DNA of 64,000 nt from Andalucia godoyi. Taxonomy: Eukaryota; Discoba; Jakobea; Jakobida; Andaluciidae. The first letter of the stretch is position 1, and each line of letters opens with the position of its first letter. Where the stretch lies: contig VRVR01000025.1 of the NCBI GenBank assembly GCA_009859145.1, forward strand, positions 199,491-263,490, read 5' to 3'. Shown here piece after piece: positions 1 through 9,332 of the stretch. Under the pieces are notes generated by a model, which searched no databases, was not told the origin of the DNA, and was given only the letters and a program-made list of their open reading frames with translations. The position numbers and the translations under genes are program-made.

Positions 1-3000
1 CGCTTGCAGTATGCAAACCGTGCCAATGACCGAGACAGTTGACCGAATAATCCGGTATCCGCCGGGTCTGGTAGCACTGCATGATCCTTTGAGCATTGAA
101 GCATCTGCATCATCGACGTAAGCAGAGCACGACTCTTCTTGATGTTTGTCGAAGTGGCATGAAATTCAGGGTCCAACGATGGAATGTAAGAAATGTTTGA
201 TCCCTTCTTGGAGGTGGTGGCCTTCTCAGTCGCGGCCCCGCCAAGATGATCAGTATGCCATGGGGAATCCATATTCAGCAAATTGTCATGAGTTCGAAAT
301 ACAGACTCGTCAAATCCACCGTAGGACGTGAGTCCGTGGGTCAAAGCAGATTCTTGCAGACAAAAAACATCGTAAATTTCCGTGGAGAAATCAGTCGACA
401 AATATGCGTCCCCCTGACCAGAGCACACAACAAGAGCACTCAACGCCAGCAAGGGACCGTCGCCCAATCTATCGAAGGGAGCCTTAAGACGATTGAACGA
501 CAAGAACAAAACAGACACCAATCGGAAGATGTCCCTGCACATCTCTCTGGAGTCGTCAAACAGAAGGGAACCATTGGTCAATGTAGATTTCCAAGAAATC
601 GCAAGCTCAGCTTCAACTTTCGTGAGCACGAGTTTGAGAAAGCCCCTTCTTCGGGCATCGATAACAGTTGCTAAAAAAATGGCATTACCAACTTCTTTCA
701 AATACTGCATGACATCCTCCAAACCAGAATACTCACGAACGGACTTGAACACCAATTCATATGCCTCAAGCAGCACACTCGCACCGAATGACGGCTTTCC
801 GATCTTCAACCGATCGGGATATGCCTTCTTCAGAGTTTCAAGCACAATCAGAAAGTTATCGCGGGTGACAGAAACGATGTATGATTCAATGTACTCTGCT
901 AGTTTGGACTGGCCTCCGGGAGTCAAGACATCATACAACGAGTCCACAACAGAAGCATCCAACACGTCGCGATACGGATCGAACATCACGAAAAGGAGTG
1001 ACCACACAGGATCAGAAAGAGCCCACGATGGAACATCAAACTTTCGAGACTGCATACAATCAACTTGAGGAGCGACAACGGTCCATCGCAACAAACCATT
1101 CTTCAAAACATCTGATTCCCATCCCCGAACAATCCACTTCAACAGCCTCGTTGACGATTCTGAAACTTCTGAATACACAGAATCAAATGAATCAATACGG
1201 TTGTATAAGAAACGAGGAAGACAAGACAGAAGTTCCAAATACGAACATAAAACGAGAGGCGGGATGGTGCCACGTTCGCATCGGACGATAGTTCTGTCTA
1301 TCTCTTGACTCCATAAACCAAACAGCCTTTGCAGAACCCGATTGGTGACATTAACATGCCTGCCTAAAAGAGACAGCGACTGTGATTCCGAAGAGAGAAG
1401 CACATCCGTCCACAAAGTGGAGCCCAGTCGGACTGGAAGCATTGAGGTTTCTCTCAACAGATTTGCATTGGCAAATGAGAAAAACGCAGCTGACCGGACA
1501 TGGCGATACAATACCTCCGACAGAGAATACAGCAGCTGTTCGTGTACAAGGTTCGCTTCCACAGAGAGTTCGTCATACAAGTGTCTCTTTTTGAAGGCGT
1601 ACAAACTCTTCCGGGTCGCATCATTGTACACTTGCAGGGGTGAAAACAACATTGGAAAATGTCTTCCTGACTCGGATTCGACTACTTCACTCGCAATGAT
1701 CCAAGGAAGGGACATTTCAATTGGAAACGCAATCTCGTGCGCGAGTTCCAAATAAAACTCTCGAAACCACAGTTCCGACACATCTGTCACCATTCCTACA
1801 CAATCTGACCAGCGCGAAAGAAAGGGCCACGTACGAAGGACGGGTTCAATCATTTCGAGAGGGTTCAAATACTTCTTCTTCAGTCGCTTCTGATTTTTTG
1901 TGTTCCTCGGAGAAACAAACCAACTGGTCAAAATCTGAAGCAGATACAGTTGACTCTCTGAAGGTCGGACTTTTGCTGGGCGAATATCAACAATCTTTGC
2001 GGCGGGTTTGTTCTTCTTTGCAGGAATCCAATCATCTTTTCCATCCTCGCCATCCGGAAACAATCCCCCGACACTGCACCATTCCCGCACAACGTCGAAT
2101 TCTTCTTTCATCCGCTTCTGCAGTTTGCAAAGAACAATTGGAAGTTGACGAAAAGCTGTATCCTGGAGTTTCAGAAACAGCGAATCGGAACGCGGTCGCA
2201 CAGCTGAAAGAGCATCGCGCAGGTTCCGCAACAGGAATACGCATTCAACAAGATGAAATCTTTCCTCACGATCATAATTGAGGCGAACCACACGGTCATA
2301 TACAGGAACTGTACGCCCCTCGGGATTCGGAGCAGCTTGAGTGTATTTCCACGCAAGCTGTTCAAGAAGAGCGCATTTCACACTGCATGCGAATCGCAGT
2401 CCTTCCATTAATAACCCGTCATCACGTTCCTTAACTCCGACAGTGTCTTTGTCGTTGTACATCTTGAGAATGAAATGAGAAAAGCGATTTGAGAATTTCG
2501 GAATGGCTGAAGACAGAGCAAACACTTTTGCCATGTCTGCCCTTGGAACAATGCTCCATTCTGTTTCCGAGTATGACGTGCAGCGCGATACAATTGTCGA
2601 AACATTCAGCGTAATATCTCCCATGACAGGTACCACGGGGTATCGTCGAAAAATCTTCAACAGACTATCCACATCCAGAGCCTTTTTCAAAACAAAAGGA
2701 GCGTCTTTCGAGTCATCCTTCTTCTTTGCTATTGCACCGAACACAGCAGCGGGAACATCAAAGGGATTAGAATCAAGAATGCGCAATGCATACGCCATGA
2801 AGCGCACCATCGAATGCTTCTCGTCAGGCAGCACGAAGTCCTCCGCTTCCAAACGTTTAACGCAAAACTCGATCAGAGCAACCATGGTAGATTCGAAGCC
2901 GTTAATGGAACGAATCGATCCATGCAAATGACCAAGGATGCATCCTTTGGAACTGAGAAAGCCCGCCAGTCCGAAAAGGTCAACATCCGAGGGAATAGTT

Positions 3001-3530
3001 CTCTTTTCAGCAAGAGATGACACAGTCGGAATGCTTCGCTTCCATGAAGACAGGTCATTATTCAAGCACGCCTTCGCGTCCTTGACAGTGTCCAGCATCA
3101 ACACACCATCAATGATGTAGATTAGAGCGAGGTACAGATGGTCAGAAGTTACCGCCCCCGAACCAATATTCTTTGAAAAATGGTCAAACTGCAGAATGCA
3201 TGTGGACAGTGCGCTCTTTGCACAGTCCCAAACGTTGAAGAGGCGGCTCATCGTAGGAAGGAAGGCGTCAAAGGCAGCGGTATAGTATGCTCGTCGAGTA
3301 GACTCATCCCAATCTTGGCGAGATTGAGGAGTCGCACGAGATAGAGACCGGTAAGTGTACAAGAAGTTTAAGTGCTCTGATACGCCAGCCAGAGACATGG
3401 ACAAGCTGCTCACAGCATTGTACTCGCCAGCCAGCTTGGACTGCGAAAACGCAGAGTCCAATCGTGACAAAGGTAAAGTGACGAGCACAGGGAGAAGATC
3501 TGGAGGGGCAGAAGATACGAAGAGAGACAT
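1..3530 (-). CDS. CYFIP: CYFIP/Sra1 (PIR121) subunit of the WAVE regulatory complex, 3' end outside the window
   Basis: The frame opens at an ATG at 3530 and runs without a stop to the window edge, about 1176 codons. Family landmarks are visible in order: RSLSRATPQ near residues 61-69 (human CYFIP has CSRAIPQ), LWFREFYLEL followed by FPIEMSLPWI near residues 585-612, and LKEVGNAIF near residue 942. CYFIP proteins are about 1250 residues, so roughly the last 80-100 are missing because the window ends, not because the gene is broken. In known systems CYFIP binds Rac-GTP and holds WAVE inactive until Rac releases it to activate Arp2/3 at the plasma membrane. It is divergent from the listerin gene across 465 bases. 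Family assignment is firm; its regulation here is inferred. Confidence 0.93.
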   Translation of the reverse strand, partial: MSLFVSSAPPDLLPVLVTLPLSRLDSAFSQSKLAGEYNAVSSLSMSLAGVSEHLNFLYTYRSLSRATPQSRQDWDESTRRAYYTAAFDAFLPTMSRLFNVWDCAKSALSTCILQFDHFSKNIGSGAVTSDHLYLALIYIIDGVLMLDTVKDAKACLNNDLSSWKRSIPTVSSLAEKRTIPSDVDLFGLAGFLSSKGCILGHLHGSIRSINGFESTMVALIEFCVKRLEAEDFVLPDEKHSMVRFMAYALRILDSNPFDVPAAVFGAIAKKKDDSKDAPFVLKKALDVDSLLKIFRRYPVVPVMGDITLNVSTIVSRCTSYSETEWSIVPRADMAKVFALSSAIPKFSNRFSHFILKMYNDKDTVGVKERDDGLLMEGLRFACSVKCALLEQLAWKYTQAAPNPEGRTVPVYDRVVRLNYDREERFHLVECVFLLRNLRDALSAVRPRSDSLFLKLQDTAFRQLPIVLCKLQKRMKEEFDVVREWCSVGGLFPDGEDGKDDWIPAKKNKPAAKIVDIRPAKVRPSESQLYLLQILTSWFVSPRNTKNQKRLKKKYLNPLEMIEPVLRTWPFLSRWSDCVGMVTDVSELWFREFYLELAHEIAFPIEMSLPWIIASEVVESESGRHFPMLFSPLQVYNDATRKSLYAFKKRHLYDELSVEANLVHEQLLYSLSEVLYRHVRSAAFFSFANANLLRETSMLPVRLGSTLWTDVLLSSESQSLSLLGRHVNVTNRVLQRLFGLWSQEIDRTIVRCERGTIPPLVLCSYLELLSCLPRFLYNRIDSFDSVYSEVSESSTRLLKWIVRGWESDVLKNGLLRWTVVAPQVDCMQSRKFDVPSWALSDPVWSLLFVMFDPYRDVLDASVVDSLYDVLTPGGQSKLAEYIESYIVSVTRDNFLIVLETLKKAYPDRLKIGKPSFGASVLLEAYELVFKSVREYSGLEDVMQYLKEVGNAIFLATVIDARRRGFLKLVLTKVEAELAISWKSTLTNGSLLFDDSREMCRDIFRLVSVLFLSFNRLKAPFDRLGDGPLLALSALVVCSGQGDAYLSTDFSTEIYDVFCLQESALTHGLTSYGGFDESVFRTHDNLLNMDSPWHTDHLGGAATEKATTSKKGSNISYIPSLDPEFHATSTNIKKSRALLTSMMQMLQCSKDHAVLPDPADTGLFGQLSRSLARFAYCK

Positions 3531-3995
3531 GGAAGCTTTTTTTTTGACTGCAAGGAGTTGCTCCAGAAAAAGAGTTCGGCCGTTGTTGTTGACCCAGCCA
3601 GGATGTTTGCGGAAAGAAAAGAAAAGAAAAAAGTGTTGCTGCCGAGCGCTGAACCCCTCCCCCCCTAGGTCTTGAGTTGTTTTGGGAAGGAAGGGGACGG
3701 GGGCCTGCTTGTCGTTGTGTCCTTTTTCTCACTCGTTTTTTTGCTTATCGTGCACGCGCTAATGTGCTGCAAGCCTCAACGCTTTTCCCTTGAAGCAACA
3801 ACACTCGATTCTTCCGGATTGATGCCCGAGTTTCGCGGACGTGGATGAGGGAGGGCTGGAGGACCTCATGTTGATTCAAGTGCTTCTTTTTGCGACCAAT
3901 CCAGAAGAAAAAGACAAAACGAATAGAATCAAGAAAACTTCCCGGTTTCCTTCTCCTCTTCTTCTTGTCGTTTCAGACTGAGCTGTTTTTCGTGG
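3531..3995. promoter_or_regulatory. Divergent promoter region between CYFIP and listerin genes
   Basis: A 465-base gap between two outward-facing start codons must hold both promoters. It contains a T-run at about 3538-3545, an A/G-rich run at about 3610-3633, a C-run at about 3656-3666 and a pyrimidine-rich stretch just before the listerin ATG. No TATA-like element or RNA gene is evident. No convincing ORF unique to the gap is seen. Confidence 0.4.
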
Positions 3996-6900
3996 ATGGG
4001 GCCAAAGCCTGCGAAGTCCAGCAGCCACTCCAGTGCTGTTGCTAAAACAGCTTTTGCGTCATTTCTCGGCGCTGATGCAGCGGCAGATGCCGGCATGTTG
4101 GCAGAATTGCCTCCGGATGTGCAGCTGTCGCTGACTAAAATGACGAAAAAGGACTCTCAGACGCGGCAGGCTGGTATCAAGTATTTGAATGATTTGGAGC
4201 ACCTTCCAGATTCGCAAGTGCTTCTCTCTCAAGTAGCGTTGGCATACAGACGGTTTTTCGAAGACGCGGATGTGCGATGCATTGTGGCTGTGCACGATCT
4301 CCTGCTGAAGTGCGTTCGGCAATTCAAGGAAAGGTCGATTGGATTAGTGAGGCTCATTCTCAAGGAATGGATACTGTTGACGTTCGATTTCGATGCGGAG
4401 GTTTCTCGAAAATGTGCTGCGGTGTTTCAAGAATTATTTCCACCCGCAAAACGAGAATTGCTGTTTCAGAAGTTTGCAATAGATTGGGATTCCATTCCTT
4501 GCTCAGATCTTCGCGTCATTCCTGCTTCTTGGTTTGTCCATTCAATATCTTCAGATCCCGCAGCGATGACCAAGCTTATGGCGACGTTAAAGTCTCTCAA
4601 ACACGTTTCTTCGCCGGAGGTTTTGCGATTTCTGTTAACAATTTGCATCGAGACTGCGTCCAAGGAATCTGTATCAGCCCTGAACTCCATTTGCAGGGGT
4701 TTCGTGGATTCCTTTATTCTCAAATGCGAAACTTTGGATTCCCCACTCTGTGCCATGTATCTTGATGTTCCTGCACCAGATGTGGACGTTCTGCGTCGAT
4801 TATTTTCTTTTGGGTTCGACTCGTTGCATGTTTCCAAGCTGCTAATGGTGCTTCGTTCTCTTGGAAAGGACTGGGAACAGCGAGATTTTGAAAGCTATAT
4901 CAATTGCCCAACGCTTGGAGTCTTGTCGATACCAAAAGCTATTGGGGAGTTTGCTTCGTTTTCATTTCACGAATATCAACGGAATACCATAGCGAGCTTC
5001 ATTAAGCATCCTTCAAGAGGAGGCCGTCGGATCGCAGTGTCTGCTCTGTGCGAGCTGCCTGTGGACAGAATGTGGACTGAAATCGCAGACTCTATTATCG
5101 TGGAAATGAGTTCTGGTTTTTCGATTCCTGAAGAAATCAGTTTGTTGCGACATTTCCCGGAAAGCTCGCGGCTCCCAGATAAGTTGTCTGCATTTGCCAT
5201 TCTTGATGTATTAGATGAAAACAGCCTTTTACTCCAGTTGGACAGGATTGTTCTTGTTGCATCGGCTTCATCCGAAGCGCGTTCGGCGATTTGCCGGACG
5301 ATTCGGAATCGAAAGCTTATGTCACTTGGAGAACAGTTGCTGAGCCGATTGCCTGGCACTTTGGAATTGTTGGACCTTCATCTGTTCTTGGGGTCTGTCC
5401 CTTCAATGTACGTGGTCAATTTTGAGGACGCTTGTGACCGTGCCGCGCTGGTTGCGGATGATTTTTTCCGGCGATTGCAAGAGGATGAGAAGTATGTTCT
5501 TCTTGATCTGTTACCTGTTCTGCGATGCGTTCCGTTCTTTCATATTTTATCTCCAGGATCCAGAAGAATGCAGTTTATTTTGAAGCGTACTGAGCATTTC
5601 AAGCAAGCAGATGGTGCACTGCGTGGTTTTCACGTTTCTGATTTTTCAGTGGAAGAAATGGATATCCTCTATCCTGTCATTCTTTCGGAAGAGCATGATT
5701 CCTTGTTCGAGCTTGTGGATCCAAGCTGGATTACATTTGAAAAGACGAGCATGTCTGTTTCTCAGATTCGGTCCGCTCGACGCATTCTTATCGGGGAACA
5801 GCTTCAAGACTTTGATGCGTCGCTCCTGGTGTTTGCGGTGAGCAACTTGTCCAATCACGATGTTTTGCAGATTGGGGCCTCGGTTGTTCTTCAAAGGTTT
5901 TCAGCAGACTTGTTTTCAACAATATGTCGTCTGCTGGATGATTCTTTGGGTTTCTTTGAACGTGGATGTCTTCTGATGATTTTGGCAAATAACGTTTCGT
6001 CATACTCCCTCGACCAAAGTAGGACTCGAGTACTGCTTCGCGAACTCTCGACTTCCAAGGATTGTCTTGCTCATAAGCTGTTCTTTCTTCGCGTGATCTG
6101 CACCGAATTTCGGTTCGTGTTGTATGCCACTGAGAATTTGGATGCATCCATGGCTGCTGATCATTTTCTATCAACGACTGGATCACAGCTTTGCAATCAC
6201 TCGGATTGGTGGTTCTGTGTCAAAATCCTTCTTTCAGTTGCTCACCAATTTTCATTTCTTGGCCGAGTTCAGAAGCATTTATATGACGATCTCTTCCAGA
6301 GAAGCTTCAGCATCACTTCTGATTCACTATTGCTGATAAGGATGTTGGAGTATGCGGCGGTTTCGGCATGCTCAGTGGACGGCAAGAAACTGGTCGATAT
6401 GCTGTACCAATGTTCTGATCCGTGTGCTCGAATGGAAGTTTTCCGGCTCCATGCAGAGTTGTTCCGTCGAGGAGTTTCTGAGGTTTCTTTTATACTGGAA
6501 AGATGCCAAGCATTTTGTTTCTCCGGTGCACTGACAAAGTCTTCAAGGTCCTGGGCAAGTGAGCGTCTTCATGACGAGCAGTTTATTATGGATCTGCATG
6601 CAACATTGCTGTGTTGTTATCCTATATTTTCCGATTTCAGCCGTGTTGAAGAAGACGACGCTGTCGGAGACGTCATCAAGAAGTTGATTCGAACGCTATT
6701 TGCAGTTTTGTCTGAATTCGAGGTTCGCGAAGGAAGCTGGCTTTCTGAGTTTGCGGGTCCCTCGACGATTCCTTTCGCATTTTTGTACGAAATGCCATTT
6801 GAGCGCAATTCGGATGCTTTTATTTATTCTTTCTTGATGCTGTATATCATCAATTTGGCACAACCATTTCCCAGCACAGTTCGATTAGCGCTAACGGATA

Positions 6901-7427
6901 ACTTGGTGGAACGATTTTACATGTCGAAGCTGGACGTCATGTTCCGAACCTTCATCTCCCCTGCAGTGGTTGCCCATGAGATATCGCTTGTGCGAAAATC
7001 GGGAAAGCACAAAGTCATTGGTACTCACAGTGTCATGTCAACTTTTAAGCGCGATGAAATTTCTCTCGGCATTGAAGTTGTAATTCCACGGGAGTATCCC
7101 TTGAAGCCACTGCAGTTCAATTCAAGCTCCTCACTGGAAAAGACAGAAGAGTCTTTCAAACAGTACATGGCAAAGAAGGCCATTAGCATCCAAAAGTCCG
7201 ATGGCCACATTGCCGATATCCTCAATGCCTGGCAAGAAGACATCCAGAAAAAACTCGAGGGTGTTGAGGAATGCCCGATCTGCTACTCTGTGTTGCATAC
7301 AAGCTCGAAGCAATTACCAAAGGTTGATTGCCCGCAATGCCACCACAAATTCCATTCTGCATGTTTGAGGAAATGGTTCTCTTCAAGCGATCAAGCAACC
7401 TGCCCGCTGTGCCGACACCTTTTTTGA
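3996..7427 (+). CDS. LTN1: Listerin-type RING E3 ubiquitin ligase of ribosome-associated quality control
   Basis: A 1143-residue protein made mostly of alpha-helical repeat-like sequence ends in a RING. Cysteines lie at 1093, 1096, 1112, 1115, 1123, 1136 and 1139 and a histidine at 1120. The RING segment FHSACLRKWF matches the listerin pattern (human FHSACLYKWF), and the N-terminal TAFASFLG block is also listerin-like. Listerin binds the 60S subunit carrying a stalled nascent chain and ubiquitinates the chain for proteasomal removal. Human and yeast proteins exceed 1500 residues, so this one is markedly short, with the loss in the central helical repeats while both ends remain. The stop is only 24 bases from the stop of the opposing CCDC112-like gene. 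Confidence 0.9.
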   Translation: MGPKPAKSSSHSSAVAKTAFASFLGADAAADAGMLAELPPDVQLSLTKMTKKDSQTRQAGIKYLNDLEHLPDSQVLLSQVALAYRRFFEDADVRCIVAVHDLLLKCVRQFKERSIGLVRLILKEWILLTFDFDAEVSRKCAAVFQELFPPAKRELLFQKFAIDWDSIPCSDLRVIPASWFVHSISSDPAAMTKLMATLKSLKHVSSPEVLRFLLTICIETASKESVSALNSICRGFVDSFILKCETLDSPLCAMYLDVPAPDVDVLRRLFSFGFDSLHVSKLLMVLRSLGKDWEQRDFESYINCPTLGVLSIPKAIGEFASFSFHEYQRNTIASFIKHPSRGGRRIAVSALCELPVDRMWTEIADSIIVEMSSGFSIPEEISLLRHFPESSRLPDKLSAFAILDVLDENSLLLQLDRIVLVASASSEARSAICRTIRNRKLMSLGEQLLSRLPGTLELLDLHLFLGSVPSMYVVNFEDACDRAALVADDFFRRLQEDEKYVLLDLLPVLRCVPFFHILSPGSRRMQFILKRTEHFKQADGALRGFHVSDFSVEEMDILYPVILSEEHDSLFELVDPSWITFEKTSMSVSQIRSARRILIGEQLQDFDASLLVFAVSNLSNHDVLQIGASVVLQRFSADLFSTICRLLDDSLGFFERGCLLMILANNVSSYSLDQSRTRVLLRELSTSKDCLAHKLFFLRVICTEFRFVLYATENLDASMAADHFLSTTGSQLCNHSDWWFCVKILLSVAHQFSFLGRVQKHLYDDLFQRSFSITSDSLLLIRMLEYAAVSACSVDGKKLVDMLYQCSDPCARMEVFRLHAELFRRGVSEVSFILERCQAFCFSGALTKSSRSWASERLHDEQFIMDLHATLLCCYPIFSDFSRVEEDDAVGDVIKKLIRTLFAVLSEFEVREGSWLSEFAGPSTIPFAFLYEMPFERNSDAFIYSFLMLYIINLAQPFPSTVRLALTDNLVERFYMSKLDVMFRTFISPAVVAHEISLVRKSGKHKVIGTHSVMSTFKRDEISLGIEVVIPREYPLKPLQFNSSSSLEKTEESFKQYMAKKAISIQKSDGHIADILNAWQEDIQKKLEGVEECPICYSVLHTSSKQLPKVDCPQCHHKFHSACLRKWFSSSDQATCPLCRHLF

Positions 7428-7451
7428 GGCGTGACAGCGTTGCATGGGACA

Positions 7452-8906
7452 TCAGATCTTCCGCCAGTTTGGAACGGCTCGCTTTTGCACAATTTGGATT
7501 CTTTCGCATCCTCTGCCACCAACGAACACTGGTGTGTCTTCTCCCTCTCTGATGGCCTTCTCGCGTTCTTTCAAAGCCGATGTCGGTCGCACGACTCTAT
7601 TGAAGTCCCGATCAATGTGTTTAACAGATTCCACAACCGACGCTTCATGAAGCATTCTTAGCCTTTTTTCTTTTTCTTGCTTCTCCATTTCTTCTCTGAC
7701 TTTTGCTTCCCTTCTTTTTCTTGCAATTTCGAGGTTTCTCTCGTGTACCGTTGCCAGCTCCTCCGCAGACATAAACTTTTTGCGAAGACGCAAGTCCATT
7801 TCTTTCTCCCTCTCTCGTGCTTCCTTTTCCATTTCCCTTTGTGTCTTGAATTCCAAAACTCTCATCTTGTCCTGAAGTCTTTTCTGGTTTTCCGCATCTT
7901 CCTTTTCCGCCTGCTTCTGCATCAGTATTTTTTTTTCGTTCTGTAGAGCTGAGTCTTTCTGGTGTTGTTCCTGCCTCCACGCCTCCAACCGCTCCTTAAC
8001 CTTCTTTGCTTCCTCTGTTTGCCCGGCCGACGAAGCTGCGCTGGGCACGTTGTCGATCTCCTGTTGGTGTTCTTCGCGACGTTTTTGCAGCTGTTTGTTT
8101 TTTTCTTGTCGCCAAACGCTGATAGCCCTTCTTCGGCATTCTTTAAGCCGAAGAAACTCCGAATAGAGAGCATCATGATGTCGAACATTTTCGGTTGATC
8201 CATTCGGAATTGCAGCGACAACGGCTTCAAATAAAGAGGACTTGCTTGACTTTTCATGCTGTTTGGACAGATGAAATAAGTACTTGGCATGGTCCCGCTC
8301 ATCCCAGCCTAAAGAAAGCCCGCCGTTTTCGAGAAGGAACCTGTCAAACTCTACCACTTCCGGTAATAGATTGGATTCATTAGACAAGGCAGAGACAGCA
8401 TGTCGGATTCTTGAAGTCGCGTGCATAGCATCATCTTCTGCATCCTCTTGTCGCAGTTCTTCATCAAAGTGTTCGATCGACTGAGTCGTATAGTGTATTT
8501 CTCGCATCAGCAGCCCTTCCTCTTCGTTCAAGGATTCCATTGTCACAGCTTCATTTTGACGAAACGAAAATATTTCATTCTCAATCGTTTCCATCAGATT
8601 TCTCAAGATGTCCAAGTACGATTTCCCAGAAACCTGAGACCGGTCCAAAACGATTCGCTTGAGTTTCTGGACATCATTTCTCAGTTGTAGCACAAACTGG
8701 ACCAGTGACTTTTCCTCTGCAGTGCGATCTGCGTTTTGAGCATCAACAATCGGTTTCAACTGGCTAAACACCGTATCTTCTGTCAGCATTCTGTGGCCCC
8801 TGGACGGGTTTGTGTAGCCTTCACACTCTCGTTCAAGAGCTGCGGAACGAGATTTCAGCTTGAAAAGCTCTTCTCTCCATGCTGATTTGTCTGTCATTGT
8901 AGCCAA
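7452..8906 (-). CDS. CCDC112: CCDC112-like coiled-coil protein (centriolar satellite / cilium related)
   Basis: This 484-residue protein is rich in Glu, Lys and Arg. Long heptad stretches occupy about residues 90-170 and 270-430. A conserved middle block around residues 200-260 has GGLSLGWDERDHAKYLF, resembling the CCDC112/CCDC148 block where a Trp-Asp core is followed by a helical segment. The tail ends RAVPNWRKI, like the RAIPTWRQ ending I associate with CCDC112. In animals CCDC112 is a centriolar-satellite protein, which fits a window that also holds BBS9. The start is the first ATG of the frame. CCDC148 or another coiled-coil paralogue remains possible. Confidence 0.68.
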   Translation of the reverse strand: MATMTDKSAWREELFKLKSRSAALERECEGYTNPSRGHRMLTEDTVFSQLKPIVDAQNADRTAEEKSLVQFVLQLRNDVQKLKRIVLDRSQVSGKSYLDILRNLMETIENEIFSFRQNEAVTMESLNEEEGLLMREIHYTTQSIEHFDEELRQEDAEDDAMHATSRIRHAVSALSNESNLLPEVVEFDRFLLENGGLSLGWDERDHAKYLFHLSKQHEKSSKSSLFEAVVAAIPNGSTENVRHHDALYSEFLRLKECRRRAISVWRQEKNKQLQKRREEHQQEIDNVPSAASSAGQTEEAKKVKERLEAWRQEQHQKDSALQNEKKILMQKQAEKEDAENQKRLQDKMRVLEFKTQREMEKEAREREKEMDLRLRKKFMSAEELATVHERNLEIARKRREAKVREEMEKQEKEKRLRMLHEASVVESVKHIDRDFNRVVRPTSALKEREKAIREGEDTPVFVGGRGCERIQIVQKRAVPNWRKI

Positions 8907-9332
8907 GAGTGGTCTTTTGTAGCCCTCCCCTTTGAGTCTGCGATGCTACGAATCTGCTGGACAGCGTGTCACTACAAACCACGAACTAGCAGTCGGCATT
9001 TTGCGCAAAATGGCAGAAACTCTTGTCTGCACACCGTGGCAACGGAATGGGACCTACTTGGTTGGGGCATTTCTTCAGAGAGACGTAGGATCAAGTCAGA
9101 GAATCAAGTCCCCTGTTTTTTCTTTCTTGGCTTTTTGGGAAATTTTTGCTCTGCTGCATATTGGCCAAGTTCAAAAAAGCTGAATAAGGGGAAAAAAGTC
9201 TGTTTCGTATTATTTGTATTTAATTTTGATTTTTTTTTTGCTTTGCGTGTGTGTTTTGCGATTTGTCTTCTTCTTGTCTTCTGCACTTTCTTGATTGTAA
9301 AGCTCTGTTGGCTGTGACAGTGTCTGACGACA
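8907..9332. promoter_or_regulatory. Divergent promoter region between CCDC112-like and POLR3C genes
   Basis: This 426-base gap separates two outward-facing starts. The RPC3 side is T-rich (about 9205-9245 is largely T with a run of nine or more). I see no tRNA, no repeat array and no supported ORF. The small ORFs there lack family signals. Confidence 0.35.

Noticed and set aside
246-2281. Several + strand ORFs of 130-190 codons
   Set aside because: They are antisense to the CYFIP frame, which has clear homology and no stop, and they show no family signal.
3304-3732. Minus-strand ORF of 142 codons over the CYFIP start
   Set aside because: It is out of frame with CYFIP and is Arg/Gln/Ser-rich without any recognised domain.
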